Assembly (NCBI GenBank): GCA_026225945.1
Contig: JAMJFZ010001815.1
Coordinates: 15,228,501 to 15,292,500 of the forward strand
Reading direction: 5' to 3'
Origin: Cricetomys ansorgei
Taxonomy: Eukaryota; Chordata; Mammalia; Rodentia; Nesomyidae
DNA length: 64,000 bases
Part shown: piece by piece, positions 35,081-47,400 of the stretch
Numbering within the stretch: position 1 is the first letter of the stretch
Layout of the letters: each line of letters starts with the position of its first letter
The notes under the pieces: model-generated
Seen by the model: the letters and a program-made list of their open reading frames with translations, nothing else
The model's database searches: none
Told to the model about the DNA's origin: nothing
Translations under genes and position numbers: made by a program

Positions 35081-37119
35081 ACATTTCATTGCTTATGTAC
35101 TGGAAAAGTTTGTGTGTACAGACTTATTTTCTGGAACCATGCTTCATTAACATATTCAGGACATTAAAAACATTATCATTTTAATATTAATATTCAAAGA
35201 TTCTAATCTGCTTTTCTCACAGAGCTTCTAGGATATGCGCTATGTTTTGAGCAAAAATAATAAAAGAAAATATTTATTAAAATAGTGGTTGTTGTAAAAT
35301 AGAAATCTAGTCTTGCATATGCAAAATGAGCTTTTTTCATTACTTATATACTTTCCATTGGTTAGTAGTTCAAGATGCTGGCTCTGTGCTGATATTTTGT
35401 ATGAAATTTTATAGAGGATACTGTATGGAGATCCTTTTATAATCTTGGTTTTATTTTGAAGTAGAGAAGTAATAGTTGCAAAGGAAGATATAGGAAGAAG
35501 TTCTTCTGCTACCGTTTTTCTCAGAAAGTTTCTGCAACATCTGTTATTTATATGTAGTTATATCTGTTATTGGTATATGTAGCAAGTCCATCTGTGTGAG
35601 GTCATTTCATTTGTGAAAGTGGATTAGAATCAAATTCTTTGATAACTATAAACTAATATAGAATAACACAGCTTACATAAGCTTGGTGGTATCTGCCTCC
35701 TATTTAAATTTAATCATCTATTTAATTTAATTTTCAAATATTGGGAGAGATAATCATTTTGTCTCATTTAAATATCACAATTATTATTATCTTTTAACAA
35801 TTAATAGTAAGTATATTGGTCTTATTTATTGTCTATTTTTGAGTTTTGTTTTGCATGTATTAGAACCAATCACAGGGTTTTCCATATATTAAATATGTAC
35901 TTTGATACTATGCTTATAATCTTAGGCCTCCTCCACTCCTTGTAATTAATTTTATTTTCTTCATCAATGATTTTTTTGCCTTTTTTTAGGGCAAAGTTAC
36001 TATTGTATAGTTTCTTAAAACGGAAGCACAAATATTATATTGATTATTTGTTGACTTCTTTGGTTCCCTTTAGAGACTTTCATTTTGGAGCTCTCCTCTG
36101 GGCACAAATTAACCCAGATGCTATCACAGATGTTCTAGAACTTCATGCCAGCACCCTCTGTTTCTTTCTTTCTTTTTTTTTTCTTTTTGCTTTTTTCTCA
36201 GTGGAGTGTATTTCCTAATAGGTTTTTCAGCAAGAGGACATGAAATCTAAATTTTGATGATTAAAGTTTAACTTTAATCACGTTTTATTTAATATTTTAA
36301 TTGAGCATACAGTGATGAGCAGAAACTAATTTTTCTACAAGAAAATCACCCCCATTTCCTTCCCAGTTAAATGAATATGTTGTCATTTTTGTTTCCTTTC
36401 CTTTGTATGTAATTTTATTTTTTGTTGTTTTTGCCTAATTTTCTAAAACATTGAAGCATATTATTTGCTATTCACTTAGTTGGATGAAAGTACAATGCAA
36501 ATGTGTACCTTTCTGTGTCTTGTTTCTGATGTAAAAACTTACATCAGTCAATTGTAAGATAGTATTACTCAGAGAAAACAGTTAGTTTAGTGGCTTCGTA
36601 TTCCATTGAGAACCAGGAAACAATGTTTGAAGCCACACATGATGTGCTACATCTGCCTCTTGCATTCTTTGAGGCTGAACTTCATAAGAAATCTTTGATG
36701 TACTTAAGCTATTTTAAAGGCAGTGTTTTTATTTGTGAATAAAAGGTGTTTTCTTTGCAATTCCTTAAGGATGCTTTTAACTTCTTACCTACAGAGAGTA
36801 CAAATCAATTCCAGCAGTAATGCATCTACAATTGGTGACCTGTAACTAGACCATTCCTTCCATTTCCTTTTTCGCAACAAGAATATATCATGCATGGCAT
36901 TACTTAAAAGCACTGTAGGAAAACAACACACCTGCTTATTTGTTCATCATTTATGGGATTTTTTTATGTAAACAAGATAAAACTTTCCTTAACAAATTTT
37001 TAAGTAATTCAGTATGAACCAGTAAAAACTATTAAGCAAAGTATTAACTTAGAGTAAATGCTTGATATCTATATGTATATTTGTGATAGACTGATGAAAT
37101 TACACTTTATATTGAGATG
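35081..37119. other. Unassigned AT-rich sequence
   Basis: 2 kb with no gene or named repeat. The 83-codon frame at 35967 has a poly-Phe tail from a T run and no family content. Confidence 0.5.
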
Positions 37120-37240
37120 ATGTTGGTAGGAAAACAGCTGAGCCTGAGAATGCAGATGAGTTTAGTTATCTGTCTCCCACACTAAAGTCCCTAGCTTCAA
37201 TCTCTACTACCACAAAAGAAAAATGAAGACTACAGATCCT
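37120..37240 (+). mobile_element. ID/B4-type SINE remnant
   Basis: 'ttggtaggaaaacagctgag' and 'agcttcaatctctactacca' followed by 'caaaagaaaaatg' fit the 3' half of an ID-like head ('gttcaatccctagtaccac') with an A-rich tail. Diverged. Confidence 0.45.
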
Positions 37241-39020
37241 TAAGTAAATCAAATTAAACATGTACATACACTCTGAGAACATAGTCCATCCCTTACACTG
37301 AAGTTTTGCATTTTATTGCTAAGAGTCTCATACCTTTTAACAGTCATCTCAGGTAGTTTTCACATTTCAAGAAGTCTTGGATAAACAACATGGCCTAACT
37401 TGATCAGGTAAATTGCTCTCCATTGTCATTTTAGTACAAAGTTATGTATTATTTTTTCTATCTTAAATGAAAAGATATGACGTCATAAGTAAAGAATAAT
37501 TAAGTCAAATCATATATAGTTCATGAGTGTCATGTTAAGGCTTCTAAACTTAGTGTAGCAGTCTGATAATCTCATCATGTTTGAAATATGTTTCTTGAAA
37601 CTTGTTCAAATTAATCCTGGCACCATTTGATGTAGACATCAACTATGAGTTCTTATTTCTGTGAAAATTAATCGAATTTATCTGATACTCTTCTATATAA
37701 TTTGTAGTTATGCATCATGCTTTTAAAATAAACTTACTCTAATAATTTTATTGTATTTTTTATTTGTGTATTTTCAATAAATATATGTTTCTTAACACAC
37801 AAAAAGTTAGAAAATATTTATAGAAATAGTAAAGGAGGGAAGAAATAAAAACCAGTGAGGAAAAGAATGATGGAATCAGAAAGAAGAGGAAGAATGAAGG
37901 AAGGAAGAAAGATGGATTTAAACTAGATGGGTGCCAAAATCACTAAATTAAATGAAACATTTTAAATTTCCTAGCATTAGTCTGGCATAAGCCAAATTTT
38001 CAATCAAGCTTGAAAACGTGGTGACCTAGTGATACAAAACCCTATCTATGAAAATGAGAACATTTTTATTTAAAAATCTACTAGATCTATATGTAAAAAC
38101 CAACTTTTCTCATGCAAATGCTGCTCCTTTCAAAGAATTAAGCTAGTGGTTAGAGAAAGGTCAGTGCTAATCCTTGAAGGTACTAAAGTACTTTCATGTG
38201 TGACAGCATTAATGTGTCTGCAAATTTGACCTTAACATTGAAAAGAATTATGAATGTAAGCAACTTTTTGTAGACTAATATAAAGTTAGGAGTGATAAAA
38301 ACGTTCTAGAAGCATAAATAATAACGCATATTTATGGAGAAAATATAGAAACCTAGGTAACATATTTCATTGCAAGCAGAGATAACTTCATAAGGTAAGA
38401 GAACACAAGTTTGTCTTTTATTGATGAGTGACTCTATATTAGCTCTTAGATTGAGGACTTTCTATGTTTGGTGTTTTTCATCTTCAGTGTTTCAAATTAC
38501 TACAAATATATCTATCTAATTTAGACATTAAAACAAGAAGATGTAAAAGGATCCAATATATTACTAACTGGCTTTTTCTCATAGATCTCCTTAAAGTTCT
38601 ATGCAAAGCAATCTTCTTGCAGGTAATGTAGTGAAAAGAAATAACAGCTTATAAGAAAACTGCAGTAATAGAATTTAATCTAGAATTTTTTCCTATCTAC
38701 TAGGCAATTTTTTCTCTCATCAGGAATAAAGAAGTTTGTACTGAATACATATCTTGAAAGTCCCAAACTATCTTATGTGTTCACCTTTTCTTGCAATAAT
38801 GATAGCAGATATCTTTTGTGTTAATCATTCCTAGCTAGTGCAATATGTATATTTCATGAGAGCTTCGTTCTCAGTATCTACAGCATGAATTAATTTATGA
38901 ATAATTTGCAATGATTCAAAATTTATTTTCTTAGATATAATAGGATAATGATAAAATCTACAACATGAAATGTAGATGATATGCTTAAGTAAATGTAACA
39001 TAAAGAATTACTGTATTCCA
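37241..39020. other. Unassigned AT-rich sequence with a purine tract
   Basis: Nothing recognised except a purine-rich run (G/A with few breaks) at about 37827-37915 containing 'gaaggaaggaagaaag'. Confidence 0.5.
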
Positions 39021-39280
39021 GCTTTCCTCAATTTAGACTTTCTTATGTAACTTTCAGATGCAATTGACTTTACAATTAGAATAAATGATTGAATTTTAAA
39101 GAAATTCAGATTATTGGATATCATATAACTTTAAATTTGTAAAACAGAAAATTTACAAATTTTCTCTTTAGAAGGGATGAGTTTTCAATATTTCAAAATT
39201 CTTTACCTCTATTAGTATACTAATTTGTAAATTCAATTGCATCTGAAAGTTACATAAGAAAGTCTAAATTGAAGAAAGTC
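39021..39280. repeat. Large inverted repeat with 40-bp perfect arms
   Basis: 39028-39067 and 39233-39272 are exact reverse complements over 40 bp. With a few mismatches the arms extend to about 39021-39079 and 39220-39280. The 165-bp spacer has a smaller inverted pair, 'aaatttgtaaa' (39133-39143) and 'tttacaaattt' (39152-39162), centred within 3 bp of the outer centre, so the whole unit behaves as one imperfect palindrome of about 260 bp. Not recognised as a known element; no coding content. It could be a palindromic DNA-transposon remnant or an inverted duplication. Confidence 0.92.
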
Positions 39281-40540
39281 TGATAATTTATATTTCATAT
39301 GGAATTCTTATTACTTTGGAAGAAACTAATTTATTTGGTTGGCTTTATTAATTGTATCAATTCTTTCAATCATCTCCTATAATACTGATTACAATTTCAA
39401 TAGTAACTATATTCTTAAATTTTAATTGTACTAAATCCTAAGAATTCTTAAACTGAATAAAATTTGTATATTTGTTTGTTCTTCATCAATGTAAATCAAT
39501 ATCTTATAGGCATCTTGATATACAAGATGCTTAAAAAATAATTCACATATCATACTGAACAAAATTGCTGAATTAGTTACAATCTCTTTCACTTTATATT
39601 CAATGATTTATTCTTGTGAGTCTTTTCTTCATAGTATGTTACACCTACAACATTCATAATAATTCTGTCATAACTTAGTACAATTTTATGTTTTTAATCA
39701 ACATTTGGAAATTTGTTCATAGAGACAATCTTTATCAATAGGTTAATATGAATCCAACAGTTCAACTTAGATTTTATTACATTTTGGTTGTTGAAATTTT
39801 GGAGAGTGCTTTTCTAATAAAGTTAAAATAAAAAGGATTTTAAATATTCTAAATTCAATTTATCTATGTCTTTATAACTTTATTATTTATATTTAAAAAT
39901 TAAAGAATGAAGTACTGAAACATTTTGGGGGGATTATTCCAAAATTTTGAACTATGTGTGCACATTTATGTATCAAGTAGTATACAACTTCATGTATTTT
40001 CAGAATTTCTATCTTTGTATTCAAAAGACAACTTTACTTTTGTTATCTACATTGCATATGCTATATTTCATACAATCTTTTCTGAAAACTACTGAATATG
40101 TATTTCATTTAATTTTACATATCCCAATATTCCCACATTTTTAGAAAGATTTTTGTACAGGTGTGCCGTAAAATCTAATGTATTCTGAGAGTTGTTCCTC
40201 ATCTTATGAGTTGTTCTGTCATTCACCATTTATCTACAGCATCTACTTGGAGAAAATCATGAAATATTAAATTATCATGTACCAGAGAACAACAAAATAT
40301 AAAATGAAAGAAAAAAATTAAGGATGCCATATTGTAGCATTCAAAATTATTTCAATATTTAGTTTGAATGTTTATGATATCCAACATATTAATAGATGTC
40401 TAAATAGCAACTTTTCCTAATATATGGTTTAATCAAAGGACAAACTATATACATAGAAAATGACTTGTACTACAACAAATCTGTAATATAAGTTTGAAAA
40501 TATTTTCGTGATTAGATAGGTTGGTAGAAGTGACTTTTAA
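39281..40540. other. Unassigned very AT-rich sequence
   Basis: Nothing recognised. The 65-codon frame at 39947 is composition-driven. Confidence 0.5.
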
Positions 40541-40581
<41 letters not shown>

Positions 40582-40590
40582 TGTGTGTGT
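40541..40590. repeat. (TG)n microsatellite
   Basis: About 24 TG units with one 'tctg' interruption. Confidence 0.97.
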
Positions 40591-40681
40591 AGATATATAG
40601 ATATACATATAGATAGTTATAGTTCTACATAGATATTGTTATCTATAGATGTCTATAGAAAGATAGGTAGATAGATGATAG

Positions 40682-40682
<1 letters not shown>

Positions 40683-40742
<60 letters not shown>

Positions 40743-40752
40743 GATAGATAGA
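40683..40752. repeat. (GATA)n microsatellite
   Basis: About 14 perfect GATA units to 40741, then 'tgatagata'. Upstream and downstream flanks (40590-40800) are full of degenerate GATA/ATAT words, so the array was probably longer or expanded from them. Confidence 0.97.
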
Positions 40753-40867
40753 ATAAGATACAGATATAGGCATATATATAGATATATAGGGAGAATTAGA
40801 ACTACATAGGGGATCAGAAGTATAAAGGCTAGAGTTCAACTTTGCATGTCATTCCTTAGGAGCTGCC

Positions 40868-40985
40868 TCCTTTGTGTTTTGAGACAGGATCTCTCACAGA
40901 GACCTCGAGATTAACAGGTAGGCTATAAAAGCAGGCCAACAAGCCCCAGATATCCAGTTTGCTTCATTTCCTATAGTTTGGGATT
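40868..40985 (-). mobile_element. B4 SINE fragment
   Basis: 'gtgttttgagacaggatctc', 'gacctcgagattaacaggta', 'ggccaacaagccccagatat' fit the antisense start of B4 ('gagctcgccaattaggctagg...agccccaggg'). Truncated before the B1 head. Confidence 0.72.
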
Positions 40986-41867
40986 TTCTCATCATTGAGG
41001 CTTTTAATTATAACATGATAGAATTTGTACTGAAATATGGTTTGCTTTTTTACACTTTGAAATTTCTAATAATAAGGGCATCATTTGACTTAGCTCAAGT
41101 AGAAAACTTTGTGTTCTCATGAAGAGTAAGATATTGTGACCACATTGTCTTGTATACAGGATGACCCAGCTATGCAGAATTCATGATTCATCACTCATGT
41201 TGGATGGGCTCTTTAGGTTATGTAGCAACCTGAGTCACCCAGGCTCTGATAAGTAACTTTAATAATTATCTGAGTACAACAAGCAAGATGTGGTAGGTTC
41301 ATTTCTCTGGTCTGTCATCAGGACCTGGACTGTATCTAGTAGATACAATTCCTCTTCCGGAAAAGTGAAATAACAGCCCACTTTCACTGCTTTGATTATA
41401 TTTTCTAGAAAATCATAAAGGTAGAAGCATTAACTTAGGCTTCCATTTAACATAGAATTGTCATAATAAAGTCAACGTATCAGAAATTGTCTTTTAATGG
41501 GATGTGGAGCAATGTCCTATTTCTAGAAACCATCACTCAGACATACACACAATTTTTCATATGTTCTTTTATTTTTTTCCTATGTATTTTTCTGGATACA
41601 AATGTAAAACTCTAGAGCTTGATATAAAAATCACTTTTTTACAACGTAAGAACAAAAAGTCTAACAAATACATCCTAAGATAAAAAGCAGGATTCACAGA
41701 CTAAAATGGAAAGTGATAGGTGTGATCAATACTTAAGAGGACAGAACAAAATAATAAAAGAATAAAAAAAAAGTCTAATTATTTCCAATCAGTCCCTTTT
41801 TCTCACTACCTTGGGTACTTAAATAATTCATTAGCTCCTAACTGCTTCAGAGACAGATTTGAATTTT
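40986..41867. other. Unassigned sequence
   Basis: No gene. 41150-41360 is less AT-rich and repeat-like in texture, but I cannot name a family. Confidence 0.45.
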
Positions 41868-42015
41868 ATTCATTTTTACTAGACAAAATCTCACTCTATA
41901 ACCCCTGCTGACCTAGTACTCATTCTGCATACCAAATTGGATTTGAACTTCAACTTGAAATCTTTCTATTGCATTTGCTTCCTGAGTATTGGGATTACAG
42001 GCACATGTAAACATA
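41868..42015 (-). mobile_element. B1-family SINE
   Basis: 'agacaaaatctcactctata', 'ttggatttgaacttcaac' and 'ctgagtattgggattacagg' are in antisense B1/B4 order. Diverged. Confidence 0.7.
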
Positions 42016-44009
42016 CACAGATGGGCAGGTGTATTTGAGTGAGTCTCAATACATTCTCAGTTATGAAGAGTATAACTTGTTCCTTTTACGAAAGCCCATA
42101 CTATAGCATTGCTTATATGCAGTCAAAAAGGAGGTTCTGCTGTCCTCAGTCTTACCATTAGCTGATCATTGACTTTTGCTTTATTTTTACTTGGTATGTT
42201 TTGATAATTAGTTAATTGTCATGCTGAGACCTTATTTAAGACCCATGCCTTTATACCTGCTCTATGCTCCACAGGTAAATATTTAAACATGTAACAACTA
42301 CCATTTTATTTGGTAGGTCAATTGACTCGACTTTTATAGAGAAATTTCTAAATGTCCAAATTTCAAATTCTAATATTAAACTTAGCTTGAAATCAAGGGC
42401 CAGAAAAAAACATGGTCAAAAGCTTATCCAACAACATATAGCTTAGTTTTTAGAGCACAATCAAGCAATTAATTTACATATCATTATGACAAGACTTGAG
42501 CTTTTGCCTCAGAATTGTAACAAAGATTTGTCAATCTCAGGAAGCTCACAAAACATAAATACTTGCAAAGCCCCTCCCAAAGCCTATGTTAGCACTTACA
42601 AAGTCCTGAGTCTGAGAAGACTCTTCAGTAGAACCTTGAATATTCAGCCTCAGCAAGAGCTATGTTTAAACGAAAGCAGACAATTATTTCTTTTTATAAC
42701 ATGAAACAAAATCAGAAGGTTTTATTGATCTGGACTAGCTGGGAGTAATTACCAACAATTATGCTTTAAGATATTTTACTAATGAAATAAAATAAATGAG
42801 CAACCTTCTGCTTTAACATATTTGCTGCTATAAGGTGAAAAATTTAGTTATTCCTCCTAAATATGCACTAACTAATACAATAATTAAAAATGTATGTCTC
42901 AAATATGTATCTGCTATCCTGAACTTAGAGAGAGAATCAAATTTATGTGTAGCACTTATTGAATCCCATATTAGTCATGAAGTCACACTTCTGAAAGTTG
43001 TTAGGTTGTTTGATAGCAGATGCAAAAAGCAGTAAAATCTGCTTTCCAACTTCATATGTAAACAAACAAAATCCAAGAAGACTGCATGTATACAATTTTG
43101 AGTGCTTCTTGAGACCTAAGCCATCTACATTACAAACATTTCTTGAGAAATTTTATATTTCTAGGAAACCTTGATAAAATATTTAGCAGCTATACCCTGG
43201 GGAAGACTTAAAACCTTAGAGACCAGAATTAAAGTAAGTGGCATTAAAATCAGAAGCATCACATTTTGAGTGAACTATCTTAGCAACAGTATGGTATAGT
43301 GACATCACTTAGCTTCCTGATTTGACTTCCACCCACCAATACTATGCTGTAGAGGACTACATGCATTCATTCCTGCACTTTCTAAGGCAGTATTTACTCT
43401 AAATAGTGGCACATTTTGGATCATCTTTACTCCATACTCAAATTTCACTTCAAGAATTTTCACTAAATTAATGGAATTGACACATTATGGTGAAAAAATG
43501 TTCAGTAACTGGCTTTACAAAAAGAGTGGTTCATACCAAGACTAAGCAAAGCACCCACATATTTAAACAAAGTTCCTGGGTGTAATATCAAACTACCAAT
43601 GATACTATAAGGAGAATTTATAGAATTGGTCAGGGCAATGCAATAAGATTCACAGCGAAAATTTTCAGCAAATGATCCTAAATATTCTGAAACATCATAT
43701 CATATCGGTCCTTAGCTGAGAATGAAGGGCTGCTACTTCTCAATGCTTGGAACAACATGGCTGTGGTAAGGAGGAATAGGAGCTCCATAAGAAAATGATA
43801 CGAACCTACAGGCATTTCACAGTGCATATCATGTTTGCCCTTGTTCCAGTCACACTTAATTTATCACTAATTGCTTCAGTTCCTTGAGTTTCTGTAAAAA
43901 GAACTTTGTTTTCCCAACAAAACTAGATTCAAGATACAGCAAATAAGGGGCTTTTAAGCTACAGGAGTCTTCATAATAATTGTTTATTTTACAAAAAGGC
44001 AATTATCTA
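42016..44009. other. Unassigned AT-rich sequence
   Basis: 2 kb with no gene or named repeat. The frames at 42486 and 42835 (72 and 66 codons) are unrecognised. Confidence 0.5.
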
Positions 44010-44330
44010 AAAATAAATAAATCCCTTCTATGTTTTTTCTCTAACCTCCCCATGTTTCCTTCTCCTCCTCTAATTTTCTTCTGTCTTTTCTTTGGTTTTA
44101 TGATTATATATGGGAAAAAATATAAATACAATCTTTTGAGTCTAATGGTATGGGCTTGTGTGTATGATTTCCAGGCTAATCAATTCATATTGGGTAGCCA
44201 ATTAGGGGGAAACACTAATTCTCCTTTTATAGAATTCTTTAACTACCTATATTTCATTGACTAGGGGTGGTAAATCAGGAGAATTTCCTCTTCTATGTTA
44301 GCATGTCCATTGGAATTCTAACAAATGAGA
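44010..44330 (-). mobile_element. L1 3' UTR (Lx-like), antisense
   Basis: 'caatcttttgagtctaatgg', 'gggtagccaattaggggga', 'ttgactaggggtggtaaatc', 'ttagcatgtccattggaatt' belong to the same antisense L1-associated sequence as 17640-18183, but an upstream portion of it. The 94-codon frame at 43980 lies across it. Confidence 0.6.
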
Positions 44331-44389
44331 AGACATCTGCTAAGTCAATAAAGCAGTAAGTCATGTAAATAATAAATAAATAAATAATA

Positions 44390-44830
44390 ATAAAATCATC
44401 TAAATAATCTGAAAAGAAAAAGAAATTCATATAGAATAAAAAAAGTCCCTGGACATTCAGAAAAAAATCTGAGCAAATGAATAGTGTAGATGGTTATTAT
44501 TTTTATTTTAAGATATATTTCAGAGCTATAATAACAAAAACCAGAGCAATACTGACATATGAATAGACAGTGGAACAAAATAGATGACCCAAACATCAGA
44601 ACGTGTTATGACAACCCTTTGATATTTGACAAATATGCCAAGAACACACAAGAGAAAAGAAAACATCTTTAATGAATGATGTTTTACAAACTACATGTCC
44701 TCATGCTGAGGAATGAAATTAGAACCCTATCTATTATCCTGCACAAAAATTAAATGCAAATGCATCAAACACCTCAATTTGAAACCAAAACATCCAAGAC
44801 TGCTTTTAGAAAATCCATTTATTGATCTAT
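44390..44830 (+). mobile_element. L1 ORF2 fragment
   Basis: 'cagagctataataacaaaaa', 'gacagtggaacaaaatagat', 'aggaatgaaattagaaccct', 'caatttgaaaccaaaac' follow the distal ORF2 order. Full of stops. Confidence 0.8.
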
Positions 44831-45626
44831 AATTATAGTTTTCTAGAAATCTAATTGTTAAAACAGTTTTGTAAACTCATGCTTCAGTGGAATGGTGTTG
44901 AGAAAAGAAAGACAAGAAAACTATGAGAAACTGGGATGGAAACCATTAGGAAGAAAGTATAGCTTACTGAACTGCTGATGAAATTGAGAATTTAGACACT
45001 ACTTGGTAAAACCAACATTGTTAACATGAGCTGTATATGTTTTATAAAAGACATCTTGTCAGAAACAGTGAATAGACTTAGAGTCCAAGTGATGTATAGC
45101 CTTGAGAGTTTAACATTTTATTCTCTTTCCTAAATCTTTATGTTACGTGGCCCCAATAAACCCACTTCACACAAATGTTCTCAAATGAGAAATCTTCACC
45201 TTTTAGTTTTGTTGTAAACTATAACTCTGCTCACTGTTGAAAAGGTACTAGGCACATCTTGCAAGTAGGTTGCTGTTGTACCTCACAGTGTTCTTAGCTG
45301 GAGAGTTTGAGGATTCTTTTCCTCCTCTTGTAGCTTATATAGCTTATATAACACCTTACAGCACAATGATTTCTAGGTGAAGCTTCTAATTGAGAAATAG
45401 CTGGATTTCTCCTTGTTTGATGATGTATGTGCTATCCTCTGTCAGGTTTGTTGATAGTAACCATTAACATTAGTTTTTAATTTATTTAGGGGCTCTATGA
45501 AATCCCTTTGAGCAACAATTCAAAAAAATGTAATACATTCCAGATATTATGTGTTTTATTTGACAGAAATGTGATGTCTACCTGGGGTATTATCTCCCAC
45601 ATTACGTATTGACTCAACTTTTATCC

Positions 45627-45629
<3 letters not shown>
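44831..45629. other. Unassigned sequence
   Basis: Nothing recognised. The start may be further decayed L1. Confidence 0.45.

Positions 45630-45687
<58 letters not shown>
45630..45687. repeat. (TA)n microsatellite
   Basis: About 28 uninterrupted AT units. Confidence 0.97.
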
Positions 45688-45690
<3 letters not shown>

Positions 45691-45889
45691 TTCTATAATA
45701 GGTTTTCATTTTATACTATCTTTCCGTTCTGCAAACTCTTTAATCCTCCAATTCAAATGATCTTTAATCCCTGTATAATACTGTATTCTAATTCTCTTCC
45801 TTAGAAGATCTCCTTCTAAGTATAATGGTTCCTTTACTATACTAGTTATACTAATCCCTGTGTAAATTATATTTTTCAAAAAAAACAAG

Positions 45890-46165
45890 ATATATCTAAA
45901 ACTTGCACCCATTCTCACCTTCCTGAGGAACTCTACTTTCACTTCCATAATGGCTGTCAGAATTTGATCTCCAAACCAGCAATGAGGAAGATGTCCCTTT
46001 CCTTGCATTTACACTGGCATGTGTTGGCATTTGTTATAATGATCCATTGTGATTGCATTAAAATAAAATTTCAAAGCAAATCTAGTTTTTATTTCCCTGA
46101 TAGTTAAAGATATTAAACATTTCTTTAAATGATTGTCATTTGTAGAAGACAATACTTACGTCATT
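45890..46165 (-). mobile_element. L1 ORF2 3'-region fragment, antisense (probable 5' inversion)
   Basis: 'ctccaaaccagcaatgagg', 'ttatttccctgatagttaaa', 'gatattaaacatttctttaa' are antisense of the distal ORF2 ('aaagaaatgttcaacatcctta'). It abuts the sense 3' UTR at about 46166. An inverted ORF2 piece joined upstream of a sense 3' UTR is the product expected from twin priming. The 100-codon minus-strand frame 45706-46008 begins in this fragment and runs out of it; its distal part is unrecognised. Confidence 0.72.
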
Positions 46166-47400
46166 GAACATGAAGAAGTAGAACTGTGTCTAACTAGAAA
46201 CTTCACACCTATGATCTAGTAATCATGATGCCAAAGGGTACTCTGCACATTATCAAAGGAGAAGGGCAATCATTAATATCAGTCACCTAAAAGCTAAGTG
46301 ACCTATAACAGCAACCTGCCTGTAAGATATAGCAGTGCAGTAGTGGCACAAATGCTATGGGGAATAACAACCACTTTTCTTTTCTTAAATTGCATTTGAG
46401 GTGCACTCCATGATGTGGAATCAAAGCTTCACACCACAAATGTGCCTTGAACCTGATACTAAGGAGATCATGGACATAGGGGAAAACTTAAGTCCATTTT
46501 TTTTCTGCTAGAAAAATATAGAAATAAAATTATTCCTAATGATATGGTTGTATGCCCATATTAATGCCTTATTTAATCCTCATTGGAGAAGCTCCTTCTT
46601 AGAGTAGGGGAATTAACATAGATACCCACAACTTTACAGAGAGTTTACAAATGGTGGAGATTTTGGAATACTCAGTACCAAGTACAATATCTTCATCAAA
46701 CTTCTCCCATAAAAATTCAGGGAACTACGCAGAAGATGAAACTGAGAGACTGTAAGAACCAGAGGTCATTAGATGACTCTTTGGGAAAAGGGTCTTCTAG
46801 AAACAACAGGATTAATGTACACATGAACTAACAAAGACTGCAGAAGCATGTAAAAGGACCGCACAGGTTCAAGCTAGATGAGGCCCCCACCCTGCGAAGG
46901 GAAAGTTAACAAGGGGCAAACAGCATCCAAAAAGTTATTTGCAAAACTGATCCCCACTAACAAAGGGAAAGCTCAGGTTCTTTTCCCCCAATGAACTATC
47001 AGTCAGTATATAAACCACACTCCAAGGCAATACTCTATGTTTGTTTTTATTTATTTTTATTTTTATTTTTATTTTTATTTTTATTTTTATTTTTATTTTT
47101 ATTTTTTATTTTTATTTTTTTTTATTTTTATTTTTATTTTTATTTTTATTTTTATTTTTTTGTGTGTGTGTGTGTATACTTATAGCTTTGGGTTTTTTCC
47201 TTATTGTTCTTTTGCTTGTTTGTTGTAATTTTCATTTTTGATTTTGTGAAATATTTGAAGGGCCCATGCTCAGGAGTACTTGGCCAACACAAAATGGAAT
47301 TACAAGCATTCTTATCAACTTTAAGAATTTCAACTTGAGAGCTACCAATATCATGTACATCCAACTTGATTAAACATAAATAAAAACAAATTTCAGCTAC
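46166..47400 (+). mobile_element. L1 3' UTR, sense, interrupted by simple repeats
   Basis: 'gtgcagtagtggcacaaatg', 'gtgcactccatgatgtggaa', 'actgtaagaaccagaggtca', 'gcacaggttcaagctagatg', then after the simple repeat 'cccatgctcaggagtacttg', 'gccaacacaaaatggaatt'. The order matches 50640-51241 and the 3' UTR at 3095-4550. The segment 47041-47265 is extra relative to that order. Confidence 0.8.
47043..47160. repeat. (TTTTTA)n hexamer array
   Basis: About 19 TTTTTA units with two small length slips near 47105 and 47120, followed by (TG)n to 47175. The overlapping frames of alternating Phe/Tyr, Ile/Phe or Leu/Phe are artefacts of the 6-base period. Confidence 0.95.

Noticed and set aside
45706..46008. 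100-codon minus-strand frame with a charged, protein-like C-terminal half
   Set aside because: Its first half is L1 ORF2 antisense fragment in some frame and the rest matches nothing I know. No promoter, splice or codon evidence.
46991..47241. Three overlapping frames of alternating Phe/Tyr, Ile/Phe and Leu/Phe
   Set aside because: Produced entirely by the (TTTTTA)n array.
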